A stretch of DNA of 64,000 bases, from the NCBI GenBank assembly GCA_934320655.1, contig CAKRFN010000002.1:1-64000 (forward strand), in the 5' to 3' direction. The notes under the pieces are model-generated. The model was not told the origin of the DNA. It made no database searches and worked only from the letters and a program-made list of their open reading frames with translations. Below are positions 8,489 through 17,028 of the stretch, piece after piece (within the stretch, counting starts at the first letter, position 1; each line of letters starts with the position of its first letter). Both the position numbers and the translations under genes were made by a program. The stretch is from an uncultured Eubacterium sp. (lineage in GTDB: Bacteria; Bacillota; Clostridia; Lachnospirales; Lachnospiraceae).

Positions 8489-8511
8489 TCCTTTTTTTGT
8501 TTATATTGAAA

Positions 8512-8546
8512 AAAGGTGCAATCAGTCACAAAATGATCGCACCTTT
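8512..8546 (-). terminator. Terminator or attenuator between the NRAMP gene and pxpB
   Basis: On minus a 13-bp stem (AAAGGTGCGATCA with TGATTGCACCTTT, one G-U pair) is followed directly by TTT and TTCAATAT. It starts 13 bases after the transporter stop codon. It probably makes expression of the transporter higher than that of the enzyme genes behind it. Confidence 0.75.
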
Positions 8547-8558
8547 CCACGCTTTTTC

Positions 8559-9761
8559 TTAGAATAAACCGCCTAATTTTGTCACGAATGTTGTCACACC
8601 CATATATGCAGATAATACAACGACGATCACACCCAGAATCGTGAGTACAACCGGATGCTTGTAGTCTGCACCCATAATCGATTTTTTATAAGCAGCTATG
8701 AGGCAGATGCCAAGCGTGATCGGAAGGATCAGTCCGTTGAATGCGCCTGCCAGAACTAAAAGCACCGCCGGATTGCCGAGAACGAGCATGATCAACGTAG
8801 ATACTGCGATAAACGCGATAATCACATAGTTCTCGTTGTCCTCGATCTTCTTGTTAAATGTCTTTAAGAAAGAAACGGATGTATATGCCGCACCGATAAT
8901 TGAAGTGATCGCTGCACATAACAGCACGAGTCCGGCAAAACGATAACCAATCTGTCCGGCACCCTGCAGGAATGCATCTGCGGCAGGGTTATCTGCGTTG
9001 AGCTCCACACCCTTGGCTACTACGCCGAGCACTGCTAAGAATAACAGGATACGGACAAGTGTCGCGATAAAAATACCCATGACAGAGCTCTTGGTGATCT
9101 CCTTCTGATTCTCTTTTCCGGTGATGCCCGCATCAATCAGACGGTGTGCGCCTGCAAATGTAATATATCCGCCGACCGTACCACCCATCAAAGTCAGGAT
9201 TGCGGGGAACAGTGTCGTCACGCCGGTCTCGGGTGCAAATGTATTTTTCAGTGCATCTCCTACCGGAGGCTGTACAACGAAGATCACGACTAAGATCACG
9301 ACGATCATCACGCCGCCGAGTACCTTTGTCAGCACATCCATCGCTGCCTTTGCATTTTTCAGCAGGAATACGACGATCGCCAGACCACCGGCAAGAATAT
9401 ATCCGAGCCATGTCGGGATGCCGAGCAGTGTATTGAAGCCGAGTGCTCCACCGCCGACATTACCAATGTTGAATACCAGACCGCCAAGGACGATCATAAA
9501 TGAAACAAAATATCCGAGTCCGGGGAGCAGCTTATTCGCTACATCCTGTCCTCTGAGTCCTGTTGTACACAATACACGCCAGATATTTAACTGTGCGATT
9601 GCAGATAAAATAACGGAAATGAGAATGACAAAACCAAAACTAGCCTGATACTGACCGGTAAAGGTCGCTGTCTGTGTCAAAAATCCTGGTCCGATTGCGG
9701 ATGTCGCCATCAAAAATGCTGCTCCAAGCAGCGCGCCGCCGCCTTTTTTCTTTTCTGCCAT
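8559..9761 (-). CDS. NRAMP-fold membrane transporter lacking the metal-site motifs
   Basis: A 400-residue membrane protein with about 11 hydrophobic segments and the NRAMP/LeuT-like organisation. It resembles Bacillus YcsG, an NRAMP relative also encoded with ycsF/kipI/kipA. In true metal carriers TM1 has DPGN and TM6 has MPH. Here TM1 reads GPGFLTQTATFTGQYQ (residues 24-39) and TM6 reads GGTVGGYITFAGAHRL (193-208), so both motifs are missing. A divalent metal is therefore an unlikely substrate. Being first in the pxp operon suggests import of 5-oxoproline or a related lactam or amide; that substrate is inferred, not shown. Confidence 0.85.
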   Translation of the reverse strand: MAEKKKGGGALLGAAFLMATSAIGPGFLTQTATFTGQYQASFGFVILISVILSAIAQLNIWRVLCTTGLRGQDVANKLLPGLGYFVSFMIVLGGLVFNIGNVGGGALGFNTLLGIPTWLGYILAGGLAIVVFLLKNAKAAMDVLTKVLGGVMIVVILVVIFVVQPPVGDALKNTFAPETGVTTLFPAILTLMGGTVGGYITFAGAHRLIDAGITGKENQKEITKSSVMGIFIATLVRILLFLAVLGVVAKGVELNADNPAADAFLQGAGQIGYRFAGLVLLCAAITSIIGAAYTSVSFLKTFNKKIEDNENYVIIAFIAVSTLIMLVLGNPAVLLVLAGAFNGLILPITLGICLIAAYKKSIMGADYKHPVVLTILGVIVVVLSAYMGVTTFVTKLGGLF

Positions 9762-9793
9762 AACTTTTATCCTCCTTGACCTATAATAGTTCT

Positions 9794-9822
9794 ATTTTAA
9801 CCTTTCTATGCAGATTCGTCAA
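9794..9822 (-). promoter_or_regulatory. Promoter of the pxp/acc operon
   Basis: On minus, TTGACG (9817-9822) and TAAAAT (9794-9799) are separated by 17 bases, about 30 bases before the AAGGAGG of the NRAMP-like gene. This is a near-consensus sigma-A promoter; no operator is obvious. Confidence 0.75.
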
Positions 9823-9841
9823 ACAAAAGAATCAAATAAAC

Positions 9842-12148
9842 TTATTTTTCAGTCTTTTTCGGCTCATACCACATGCGGCTGCGCCGTTTGTGAATGCAGA
9901 GCGCAAGCAGCGCAAGAACGACTGCTGCGGTGAATACCCACACCGCAGGCGGGACATCCGCAATATGGAAACATCGGATATTGATCCACATCTGGTTAAT
10001 GTTTTTCGTCTCCGTCTCGTCAAAATAGCTCATAACTGCTGTTCTTCCAATGACCTCTTCTGACGGATACTGGGTATAGAGCTGTCTGCCGACCTGCTCC
10101 TGAGAAGTATATACAATATAATCTTCGTCCGAATTATCCCCGGTAAAGAAGTATCCGAGCGGATAAGCGACTGCGTCTTCCTCATCGTCCTCTGCGCCGT
10201 AGCACCAGTCCAGATAAGAAAAGACCGTATCGTCGTCCCCGCCTGCGATCGCGGACGTATATCCGATATAGTACATGTTGCGTACTGCATTATCCGGACG
10301 TGACAGGAAGTTGACAAATGCCTCGGCTGCCGCCTGCTTTTTGGCATCCCCGCCGATTCCCTTTTTCAACATCATCCAGCCATCAAACCAGAGATTGGAA
10401 CACTCCTTCGGTACTGCATAGGCGAGATATACATCGTCCTCCTCTGCCTGATCCATCGCATAGACCGCATCACCGGACCACTGATAGTTCGCCACAATCT
10501 TGCCGGTGACCATGTCCGCCTTGCCGCTGTCTGTCTCCAGTGCATAGACATTTCCCATGATATGCTGGAGCAACCGCTCCACCTCTTTGATCGTCTCAGG
10601 CGACACATCATTCATGATCTGTGTGAGTTTTTCCTGATAATCGGGATCATTTAAAAACTCCTCCGCTGTCAGCTCATTCGCCCGCAGATAGCCGAGTGCC
10701 GCAAAATACGTGTCACGCACATTATCCTTGAGCGTCAGCTGGCGGTAAAACTTCGGGTTGTCAAACACCGCCCAGGTCGATGCCTCCTCCTCGGTCATAA
10801 GCTGTGGATTGTACAGCACGCCGGTCGTTCCCCACATATAGCATGCCGCATAGCGGTTCCACGCCTCGCCGCCGATCTCATTTTCGGCAAATACATCTGC
10901 GATATAGGGCGAAACACCGCGGACATAGTAGTTGTTTTCGTCATTTTCATCAAAAAAATGTTCGGAAAACGGCTCTGCCATGCCTTCTGACATGAGCTTC
11001 ATCAGCATGTAATCGGACGGACAGACCAGATCATAGGTATCGCCGAGCGTCAACTGGTTATACAGATCCTCATTCGTTCCAAAGCACGAATATTCCACGC
11101 GCACTCTCTGGCCGGTCGTCTCATAATACCACTGTTCAAAGTCCTCATACATCGGATTGACACCGAGAATCTCTGTTCCGTTATCGAGATCAATCACTTC
11201 CTCATCATCCCAGTCGCCCAGATCAATGTATTCCTCCCAGTTGCACACACGCAGGACGATTTCGTCGTCCGCTGCCTTTGCCGTCGTGGGTGATACAAAT
11301 AAGCCCGCTGTCACGGCTGTGACAAACAGTGCCGCGGACAGCATCAGCTTCTGCGCCTTTTTCTTCGCCGCCACATTCATACCTACAACGATCAGTATCA
11401 CGACTACAAAAATGACGGTAGACAACGCCCACAGCGCGGTCTTGATCTCGGTCTGTGAGCCCTTGGTCGCATTGACGACATACGTGCTGATCGTATCGAA
11501 CGTCGCAGGCTTCGTATAGCTGGCAATAAAATAATCATCGAGTGACAGTGTCAGTGCCAATGCAAAGCCGGACACGATACCGGAGGAAATCTGCGGCAGC
11601 ACGACCTTTGTCAGCGCCTGCGTCGGTGTTGCGCCCAGATCCATTGCCGCCTCGTACAGACTGGAATCCATCTGCTTTAACTTCGGGATGACAGACAGAT
11701 ACACAAACGGTGCAGACAGCACCACATGTCCGACGACGAGCGGTACAAACGTACTCTTATCCATGCCGCACACAACAACCAGTGCGATGCACACCGAAAA
11801 ACCGGTCACAACATCCGCATTGACAACCGGCACCTCATTGAGTGCCGCTACCGCACCGCTGGCGAGCGGTTTGGAATAAAAGCCTCCGACCGCGCCGAGT
11901 GTGCCGAGCACCGTTGCAATGACCGCCGAACCGAATGCGAGCGCCAGCGTTCCGAAAATCATGCTGCGCAGCTCTGCGTTCTGCACGAGCGTCTGATAAT
12001 TTTCCATCGAAAATCCACGGATCGCCCCGATCGTCGTGGACGTCGTAAAGCTATACACCATCAACACCAGAATCGGCAGATAGATCAGTAACAGTAAAAT
12101 ACCTATATAGATACGGGAAAGATGCTTTTTGTTTCCTGTATTTCTCAT
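9842..12148 (-). CDS. potCD: Fused polyamine ABC permease and substrate-binding protein (PotC-PotD)
   Basis: A 768-residue fusion. Residues 1 to about 255 are a PotC-type permease with six membrane segments and the EAA-like loop (YEAAMDLGATPTQALTKVVLP). A further segment (LMLSAALFVTAVTAGLFV, about 265-285) ends in TTAKAADD, which looks like a signal peptidase site. From about 295 to 735 runs a PotD-like binding protein (VLRVCNWEEYIDLGDW, YDLVCPSDYMLMKL). A final segment (VWVFTAAVVLALLALCI) precedes a basic tail. The binding protein is thus tied to the membrane at one or both ends. It overlaps potB by 4 bases. Separate PotC and PotD are usual, so the fusion is notable although known from some Firmicutes. 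Confidence 0.92.
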   Translation of the reverse strand: MRNTGNKKHLSRIYIGILLLLIYLPILVLMVYSFTTSTTIGAIRGFSMENYQTLVQNAELRSMIFGTLALAFGSAVIATVLGTLGAVGGFYSKPLASGAVAALNEVPVVNADVVTGFSVCIALVVVCGMDKSTFVPLVVGHVVLSAPFVYLSVIPKLKQMDSSLYEAAMDLGATPTQALTKVVLPQISSGIVSGFALALTLSLDDYFIASYTKPATFDTISTYVVNATKGSQTEIKTALWALSTVIFVVVILIVVGMNVAAKKKAQKLMLSAALFVTAVTAGLFVSPTTAKAADDEIVLRVCNWEEYIDLGDWDDEEVIDLDNGTEILGVNPMYEDFEQWYYETTGQRVRVEYSCFGTNEDLYNQLTLGDTYDLVCPSDYMLMKLMSEGMAEPFSEHFFDENDENNYYVRGVSPYIADVFAENEIGGEAWNRYAACYMWGTTGVLYNPQLMTEEEASTWAVFDNPKFYRQLTLKDNVRDTYFAALGYLRANELTAEEFLNDPDYQEKLTQIMNDVSPETIKEVERLLQHIMGNVYALETDSGKADMVTGKIVANYQWSGDAVYAMDQAEEDDVYLAYAVPKECSNLWFDGWMMLKKGIGGDAKKQAAAEAFVNFLSRPDNAVRNMYYIGYTSAIAGGDDDTVFSYLDWCYGAEDDEEDAVAYPLGYFFTGDNSDEDYIVYTSQEQVGRQLYTQYPSEEVIGRTAVMSYFDETETKNINQMWINIRCFHIADVPPAVWVFTAAVVLALLALCIHKRRSRMWYEPKKTEK

Positions 12149-12942
12149 AATAACGCACCTCCTCTGCCTGTATTGTCATCACTATAGCGATCCGTCACCA
12201 GTGTAAAGACTAAGATAATGAGCAACAGGATCAATGCGATCATTGAACCGTTGTGCCAGTCGTAAGCACTGAAATAGCTTCCGATCAGACTGCCCATGAC
12301 GTAGGTGCTGTTGTAGAGCATATCGAGCACGACATAGTTCGTCATGGACGGCAGAAATACCATCACAACACCGCTGATGATGCCCGGCACGGACAACGGC
12401 AGTGTCACCTTTAAAAAGATCTGCACGGGATCCGCACCGAGATCCGCAGCCGCCTCGAGCAGACTGTGGTCGAGCTTGCACAGCGTCGTGTACATCGGCA
12501 GGATCATAAACGGCAAAAAGTCATACGTCATGCCGACGATCGAATTGAAAAACGGAAAATACGCCAGATTTCCCTCTAATAGTGTCAGAATCTCCTTGAG
12601 TGCCGTGATGCGCAGCGTGAAATTGATCCACATCGGCAGCACAAACATGACGACAATCACGTTTTTCTGTTTCCACTCACTCTGCGACAAAATATATGCT
12701 ACCGGATAGGCGAGCAGCAGACAGACAACCGTCGTCACAATCGCGATCGCAAAGCTGTAGCAGAGCGTTCCGATCGTATTCGGACTCGTAAAAAATCCGA
12801 CCAGATTGTCCACGGAAAAGTGTCCCTCTCCGTTTGTAAACGCATAATAAATAATTACAAGCAGCGGCAGTGCCACAAAGCAGGTCAGAAAAAGACCGTA
12901 AGGGATCGCCAGCTGCTTTCTGGAAAAATGTAATCCTCTCAT
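12145..12942 (-). CDS. potB: Spermidine/putrescine ABC transporter permease
   Basis: A 265-residue inner-membrane permease with six predicted membrane segments and the EAA loop LLEAAADLGADPVQIFLKVTLPLSVPG near residues 165-190, which contacts the ATPase. It matches PotB in length and pattern (WVNFTLRI-type segment reads WINFTLRITALKEIL). It lies 14 bases after potA and overlaps the start of potCD by 4 bases, consistent with translational coupling. It would form the translocation pore with the PotC half of the following fusion. Confidence 0.92.
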   Translation of the reverse strand: MRGLHFSRKQLAIPYGLFLTCFVALPLLVIIYYAFTNGEGHFSVDNLVGFFTSPNTIGTLCYSFAIAIVTTVVCLLLAYPVAYILSQSEWKQKNVIVVMFVLPMWINFTLRITALKEILTLLEGNLAYFPFFNSIVGMTYDFLPFMILPMYTTLCKLDHSLLEAAADLGADPVQIFLKVTLPLSVPGIISGVVMVFLPSMTNYVVLDMLYNSTYVMGSLIGSYFSAYDWHNGSMIALILLLIILVFTLVTDRYSDDNTGRGGALL

Positions 12943-12956
12943 TTCTTTCTCTCCTG

Positions 12957-14396
12957 CTATTTTTTCAGTGTAAACGTCAGCTTATCCGCCGGAATCACAA
13001 GGCTGACATAGTCGCCCATATTCCATAAATATTCGTCACTGACGATCCAGTCGATCTCCTCCTCGGTACGCACGACATACCGGTAGTGATCTCCGATATA
13101 GATCAGGTTGATAATATGTCCGCAGACAATACCCGCATTCTCATCATCGCTCATCTCAATGTCACGCGGCTTGATCGTAACGATCACCTTCAGTTTTTTA
13201 TGGTCGATCTCATTTCCGTGTGCATCGCAAAGTACGCCATTGATCTCCTTTGCACCCGGAATCAGTGACTTCACATCACAGTTCAGCGCGCCGTCCAAAA
13301 TCGTGAGCTGATAATTCTCATCCACGCCGGACTCGAGCTTGTTCAGCGAGTGCTCCGCCTTCATCAGATGGATGCCCTCCGGCTCTACGCACAGACCAAC
13401 CTGTGCACCAACCTGTGATTTTTTTGTCGTCTGGATCACAATCTCATTTTTACCGCAAAGCACCGTGATCTCATAGTGTACGCCTTTAAAGATCACACTG
13501 ATCACCTCTCCCGTGATCATGCCGTCCTCCGGCTTTGTGATCAGAATGTCCTCCGGGCGGACAACCACATCCACCATCGTTCCGTGCGGCATATCATCCA
13601 CACACGCAAATTCCGCACCGCAGAAACGCACGGTCAGCGGATCGGTAATGATGCCGTTAAAAATGTTGCTCTCGCCAATAAAGTCAGCAACAAATGCATT
13701 GTTCGGCTCGTTATAGATGTCCTCGGGCGTGCCGACATGCTGGATTCTACCCTCACTCATAACGACGATCTTGTCGGACATTGTGAGCGCCTCCTCCTGA
13801 TCATGGGTCACGTAAATAAAGGTGATGCCGAGCTTTTCATGCATTTCCTTGAGCTCTAACTGCATCTCCTTTCTCATTTTCAGATCAAGCGCACCAAGCG
13901 GCTCATCGAGCAGCAGAATCTGCGGCTCATTGACGATCGCACGGGCGATCGCGATACGCTGCTGCTGTCCACCCGAAAGTGTCTGCACCCGGCGTGTCTC
14001 AAAGCCCTCGAGATCTACCATCTCAAGCGCGCGTTTGACCTTCTTTATAATCTCAGCCTTCGGGAGCTTTTTCAGCTTCAGCCCGAACGCGATGTTGTCA
14101 AAAATGTTCAAATGGGGAAAAAGGGCATAACGCTGGAACACGGTATTGATCGGTCGCACGTTTGCCGGAAGTCTGGTGATATCTTCACCGTTCAAAAGAA
14201 TTTCTCCGCCGGTCGGTGCGTCAAAGCCCGCCAGCATACGCAGTGTGGTCGTCTTACCACAACCTGAGGGTCCCAAAAAGGTGACAAACTCTCCTCTTTT
14301 GATGGTCAGGTTAAAATCATCCACCGCTGTAAAGCCGTCCTCAAACGTGCGCGACAGATGTTTAAACTCCAAGATGTTTTCAGATACTTTTTCCAA
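12957..14396 (-). CDS. potA: Spermidine/putrescine ABC transporter ATP-binding protein, long C terminus
   Basis: A 479-residue ATPase with Walker A GPSGCGKTT near residue 40, signature LSGGQQQR near 140, Walker B ILLLDEPLGALD and the switch histidine in VTHDQEEA. The usual PotA is about 350-380 residues; here the TOBE-containing C-terminal part is about 100 residues longer, with a second segment (VIVTIKPRDIEMSDDE to the end) that looks like another OB-type element. The start is TTG at 14396, with GAGGAGGAG upstream. Transport of polyamines is the family assignment; the binding-protein fusion downstream supports it. Confidence 0.9.
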   Translation of the reverse strand: MEKVSENILEFKHLSRTFEDGFTAVDDFNLTIKRGEFVTFLGPSGCGKTTTLRMLAGFDAPTGGEILLNGEDITRLPANVRPINTVFQRYALFPHLNIFDNIAFGLKLKKLPKAEIIKKVKRALEMVDLEGFETRRVQTLSGGQQQRIAIARAIVNEPQILLLDEPLGALDLKMRKEMQLELKEMHEKLGITFIYVTHDQEEALTMSDKIVVMSEGRIQHVGTPEDIYNEPNNAFVADFIGESNIFNGIITDPLTVRFCGAEFACVDDMPHGTMVDVVVRPEDILITKPEDGMITGEVISVIFKGVHYEITVLCGKNEIVIQTTKKSQVGAQVGLCVEPEGIHLMKAEHSLNKLESGVDENYQLTILDGALNCDVKSLIPGAKEINGVLCDAHGNEIDHKKLKVIVTIKPRDIEMSDDENAGIVCGHIINLIYIGDHYRYVVRTEEEIDWIVSDEYLWNMGDYVSLVIPADKLTFTLKK

Positions 14397-14482
14397 TTTA
14401 ACTATCTCCTCCTCTTGTAAAAATCAGACCCGCTTGGTACCCCGGCCTGTTTCCCGATTAAATGGTAAAAACCATTGGAAGT

Positions 14483-14511
14483 AGTGTAGCATAAAAAGAG
14501 GACGGTGACAA
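14483..14511 (-). promoter_or_regulatory. pot operon promoter overlapping the fuc terminator
   Basis: On minus, TTGTCA (14506-14511) and TACACT (14483-14488) are 17 bases apart, with TGC giving an extended -10. The -35 element lies in the terminator hairpin of the upstream fuc operon. Just downstream AATGGT/ACCATT (14461-14476) forms a small perfect inverted repeat, a possible operator. Confidence 0.6.
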
Positions 14512-14524
14512 TGCATCACCGTCC
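14500..14524 (-). terminator. Terminator of the fucI-fucU operon
   Basis: A 9-bp perfect stem (GGACGGTGA, 14500-14508, with TCACCGTCC, 14516-14524) is followed on minus by TCTTTTTATG, about 40 bases after the fucU stop. The 3' part of the hairpin doubles as the -35 region of the pot promoter. Confidence 0.82.
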
Positions 14525-14564
14525 TTTTTCGTAAAAAATAAGGGAAGATATTTTCTGTGAATTT

Positions 14565-15020
14565 TTAATTAAATACTACGCCTTTACGAAGAATAATATT
14601 GGCGTAGATCGCCGTCTCACTCGTCATGATAACGACCTTTGATTTCGCTCTGGTCTTGTCATAGAAATCCCACTTGTTGATCTCTTCAAAGCACTTATCA
14701 CCACGCTCGTCATGCTTTGCCACGATCTCCTTGTAGGTATCCCAGATCGGAGTCTTGGCATCATCGCCCGGCTCTACTGCCATCAGTGTACAGGGCGGAA
14801 CCATCACTCCGTTTGCATCCGGATAAGTGTCGAGCGGCATCACCTGAAGGATCGCATCCAGGATCTCCGGCACACCGTGTCCGTCCATACGGATGACCGG
14901 TGTATCAAATGAATGTCCGGGGAAATTGCCATCTCCGATCGTCAATTCATCGGTATGTCCCATCTCATCAAGAACCTTTAACAGTTCCGGTGATAAAATC
15001 GGCGGTATTCCTTTTAACAT
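14565..15020 (-). CDS. fucU: L-fucose mutarotase (RbsD/FucU family)
   Basis: A 151-residue RbsD/FucU protein that interconverts the anomers of L-fucose to supply the isomerase. The N terminus MLKGIPPILSPELLKVLDEMGHTDELTIGDGNFPG is typical, including the catalytic histidine of MGHTDEL and GDGNFPGHSF; the C-terminal VVIMTSETAIYANIILRKGVV contains the conserved tyrosine and asparagine. It starts 17 bases after fucI and ends the operon. Activity on another deoxy or aldo sugar is possible within the family. Confidence 0.92.
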   Translation of the reverse strand: MLKGIPPILSPELLKVLDEMGHTDELTIGDGNFPGHSFDTPVIRMDGHGVPEILDAILQVMPLDTYPDANGVMVPPCTLMAVEPGDDAKTPIWDTYKEIVAKHDERGDKCFEEINKWDFYDKTRAKSKVVIMTSETAIYANIILRKGVVFN

Positions 15021-15037
15021 GCTTTTATCCTCCTAAA

Positions 15038-16846
15038 TTAGCGAATCGTCTTATATAAAGGTCCGTATGCAGCACATGCACGGAAGTCCTGTCCTTCCTT
15101 ATCTGCGCCGAATGCGTTCCATGCGCTCGGACGGTATACGTCAGCATCGGGAACGTTGTGCAGACATACAGGGATACGCAGCATAGATGCCATTGTGATC
15201 AGGTCAGCACCGATATGTCCGTAGCTGATTGCTCCGTGGTTAGCGCCCCAGTTGTTCATTACATCGTAAGCAGTCTTGAACGGAGATCCGTCAACGCCGT
15301 CGGTACGGGGAGCGAACCATGTACAAGGCCATGTGTAGTCTGTACGCTTCCATAACTTATCAGAAACCTCTTCCGGCAGATCGACGGTCCAGCCCTCTAC
15401 GATCTGTAATACAGGTCCGAGGTTCTTTACAATGTTCAGACGGATCATGGTAGCAGGCATCTCTGTCTTTGTCTCGAAACGTGCAGAGTATCCGGCTCCA
15501 CGGAAGTATCCGTTATCAGCAGGGCACCACTCAACCGCATCCATCATCTTCTCGATATCGGAATCTGTGACATCAAACCACTTCTTCATTACAGGCTTGC
15601 CATCCTCATCGGTACATACACCGGAAGCATCCAGACAGCAGGAACCGGAGTTGATCAGATGGATAAATCCGTCTGCCTCTTTTGCCTTGCCCTCAATGTC
15701 ATATCCGGTCACACGCTTTACAGCGTCTCCTGACCAGTAAGTACGGACATCTGCGAACATCTGTGCACGGTTGGTCAGCAGGTTCATGAACATCATGCCG
15801 GCACCGTTCAAGGTATCGTTCTCTGTAGCTAATGTGAACGGCTCTCTTGCTCCGTTCCAGTCGAAGGATGTATTTAAGATTGCCTCGGGGAAATCACAGT
15901 TCGGCCAATGATCGGTCCACTGTCTCTGACCCTGGAAACCACCACAGATTGCGTTGTGTCCGACAGCCTCTTCGCCGCATCCTTCCGGAAGGTTCGGGTT
16001 GCCCTGATACAGATCCTCAATGATGACTGCCATCTTTGCAGTGAACTCCCAATCCTTTTCCTTCTGCTCGTCAGACTTCTTAACAAAATCAGGGTTCTTG
16101 TCATAGCCCTGCTTTGCATATTTCTTGATCCATGCAAGTGCCTTCTGGTACTCATCCTCATTGTAGATATGCTCTTCCATACGGCGGAGGATCTCTACCT
16201 CATCGACAGACTCTACACGCATACCAAGATACTCCTCGAAGAAGTCATGGTTGATGATAGATCCGCCGATACCCATACACTGAGAACCGATCTGTAAGTA
16301 AGATTTGTCTCTCATGGTAGTTGCTGCGACTGCTGCACGTCCGAAGCGGAGTAACTTCTCTGTAACGTCAGCGGGGATCGTAGCGTCGTCTGCCTCCTGA
16401 ACATCCTTGCCGTAGATACCGAATGCCGGAAGTCCTTTCTGTGAATAGGTAGCGAGTACAGATGCCAGATAAACAGCTCCGGGTCTCTCTGTTGCATTCA
16501 GTCCCCATACACCCTTGATTGTCAGGGGGTTCATATCCATTGTCTCAGCGCCGTAGCACCAGCAGGGTGTTACAGATAAGGTGATCGCTACACCTTCCTT
16601 GCGGAATTTTGCCTCGCAGGCTGCCGCCTCAGCAACACGACCGATCGTTGTATCTGCGATAATCACCTTTACCGGCTCACCGTTGGAGTAACGTAAATTC
16701 TCCTCATATAATTTCTGAACAGCCTTAGCCATTCCCATTGTCTGATCTTCCAAAGACTCACGTACCTTTAAGGGTCCTCTTCTACCGTCAATGCAGGGTC
16801 TGATTCCGATAACCGGATAATCACCAATGTATCTGTTCTTTGCCAT
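15038..16846 (-). CDS. fucI: L-fucose isomerase
   Basis: A 602-residue isomerase converting L-fucose to L-fuculose (also D-arabinose to D-ribulose). It aligns with FucI over its full length: PVIGIRPCIDGRRGPLKVRESLEDQT at the start, a central AVGHNAICGGFQGQRQWTDHWPN, and C-terminal GANHGAISYGHIGADLITMASMLRIPVCLHNV with metal-site residues. The ATG has AAGGAGG upstream. Neither fuculokinase (fucK) nor fuculose-phosphate aldolase (fucA) is nearby, so the remaining steps are encoded elsewhere. A LacI-type operator lies just after the promoter -10. Confidence 0.95.
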   Translation of the reverse strand: MAKNRYIGDYPVIGIRPCIDGRRGPLKVRESLEDQTMGMAKAVQKLYEENLRYSNGEPVKVIIADTTIGRVAEAAACEAKFRKEGVAITLSVTPCWCYGAETMDMNPLTIKGVWGLNATERPGAVYLASVLATYSQKGLPAFGIYGKDVQEADDATIPADVTEKLLRFGRAAVAATTMRDKSYLQIGSQCMGIGGSIINHDFFEEYLGMRVESVDEVEILRRMEEHIYNEDEYQKALAWIKKYAKQGYDKNPDFVKKSDEQKEKDWEFTAKMAVIIEDLYQGNPNLPEGCGEEAVGHNAICGGFQGQRQWTDHWPNCDFPEAILNTSFDWNGAREPFTLATENDTLNGAGMMFMNLLTNRAQMFADVRTYWSGDAVKRVTGYDIEGKAKEADGFIHLINSGSCCLDASGVCTDEDGKPVMKKWFDVTDSDIEKMMDAVEWCPADNGYFRGAGYSARFETKTEMPATMIRLNIVKNLGPVLQIVEGWTVDLPEEVSDKLWKRTDYTWPCTWFAPRTDGVDGSPFKTAYDVMNNWGANHGAISYGHIGADLITMASMLRIPVCLHNVPDADVYRPSAWNAFGADKEGQDFRACAAYGPLYKTIR

Positions 16847-16876
16847 TTTTTCATGTCCTCCTTATATGTGCTATAT

Positions 16877-16913
16877 GCGCGAACCGTTTCGCGCTTCTGA
16901 TATTTACATTATA
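16877..16913 (-). promoter_or_regulatory. fucI promoter and LacI-type operator
   Basis: On minus, TATAAT (16908-16913) has no good -35 element. Downstream, GCGCGAACCGTTTCGCGC (plus, 16877-16894) is an 18-bp near-perfect palindrome centred on CG, the form of LacI/GalR-family operators. It covers roughly +7 to +24 and would block transcription when bound. The only LacI-family gene in the window is at 53340-54359, whose own operator has a different outer sequence. Confidence 0.65.
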
Positions 16914-17028
16914 GCGGTTTTTATCTGCCTTTTCTTGCGGAATAATGAAAAAAAATATGACAATATTCACCTGTTTATTTTGGTAGCTCCAGCTTACGGC
17001 GTATGGAAAATCTTCATTTGTATGCCCC

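Noticed and set aside
8559..9761. Manganese transporter MntH
   Set aside because: The DPGN and MPH motifs are missing and the gene context is 5-oxoproline use.
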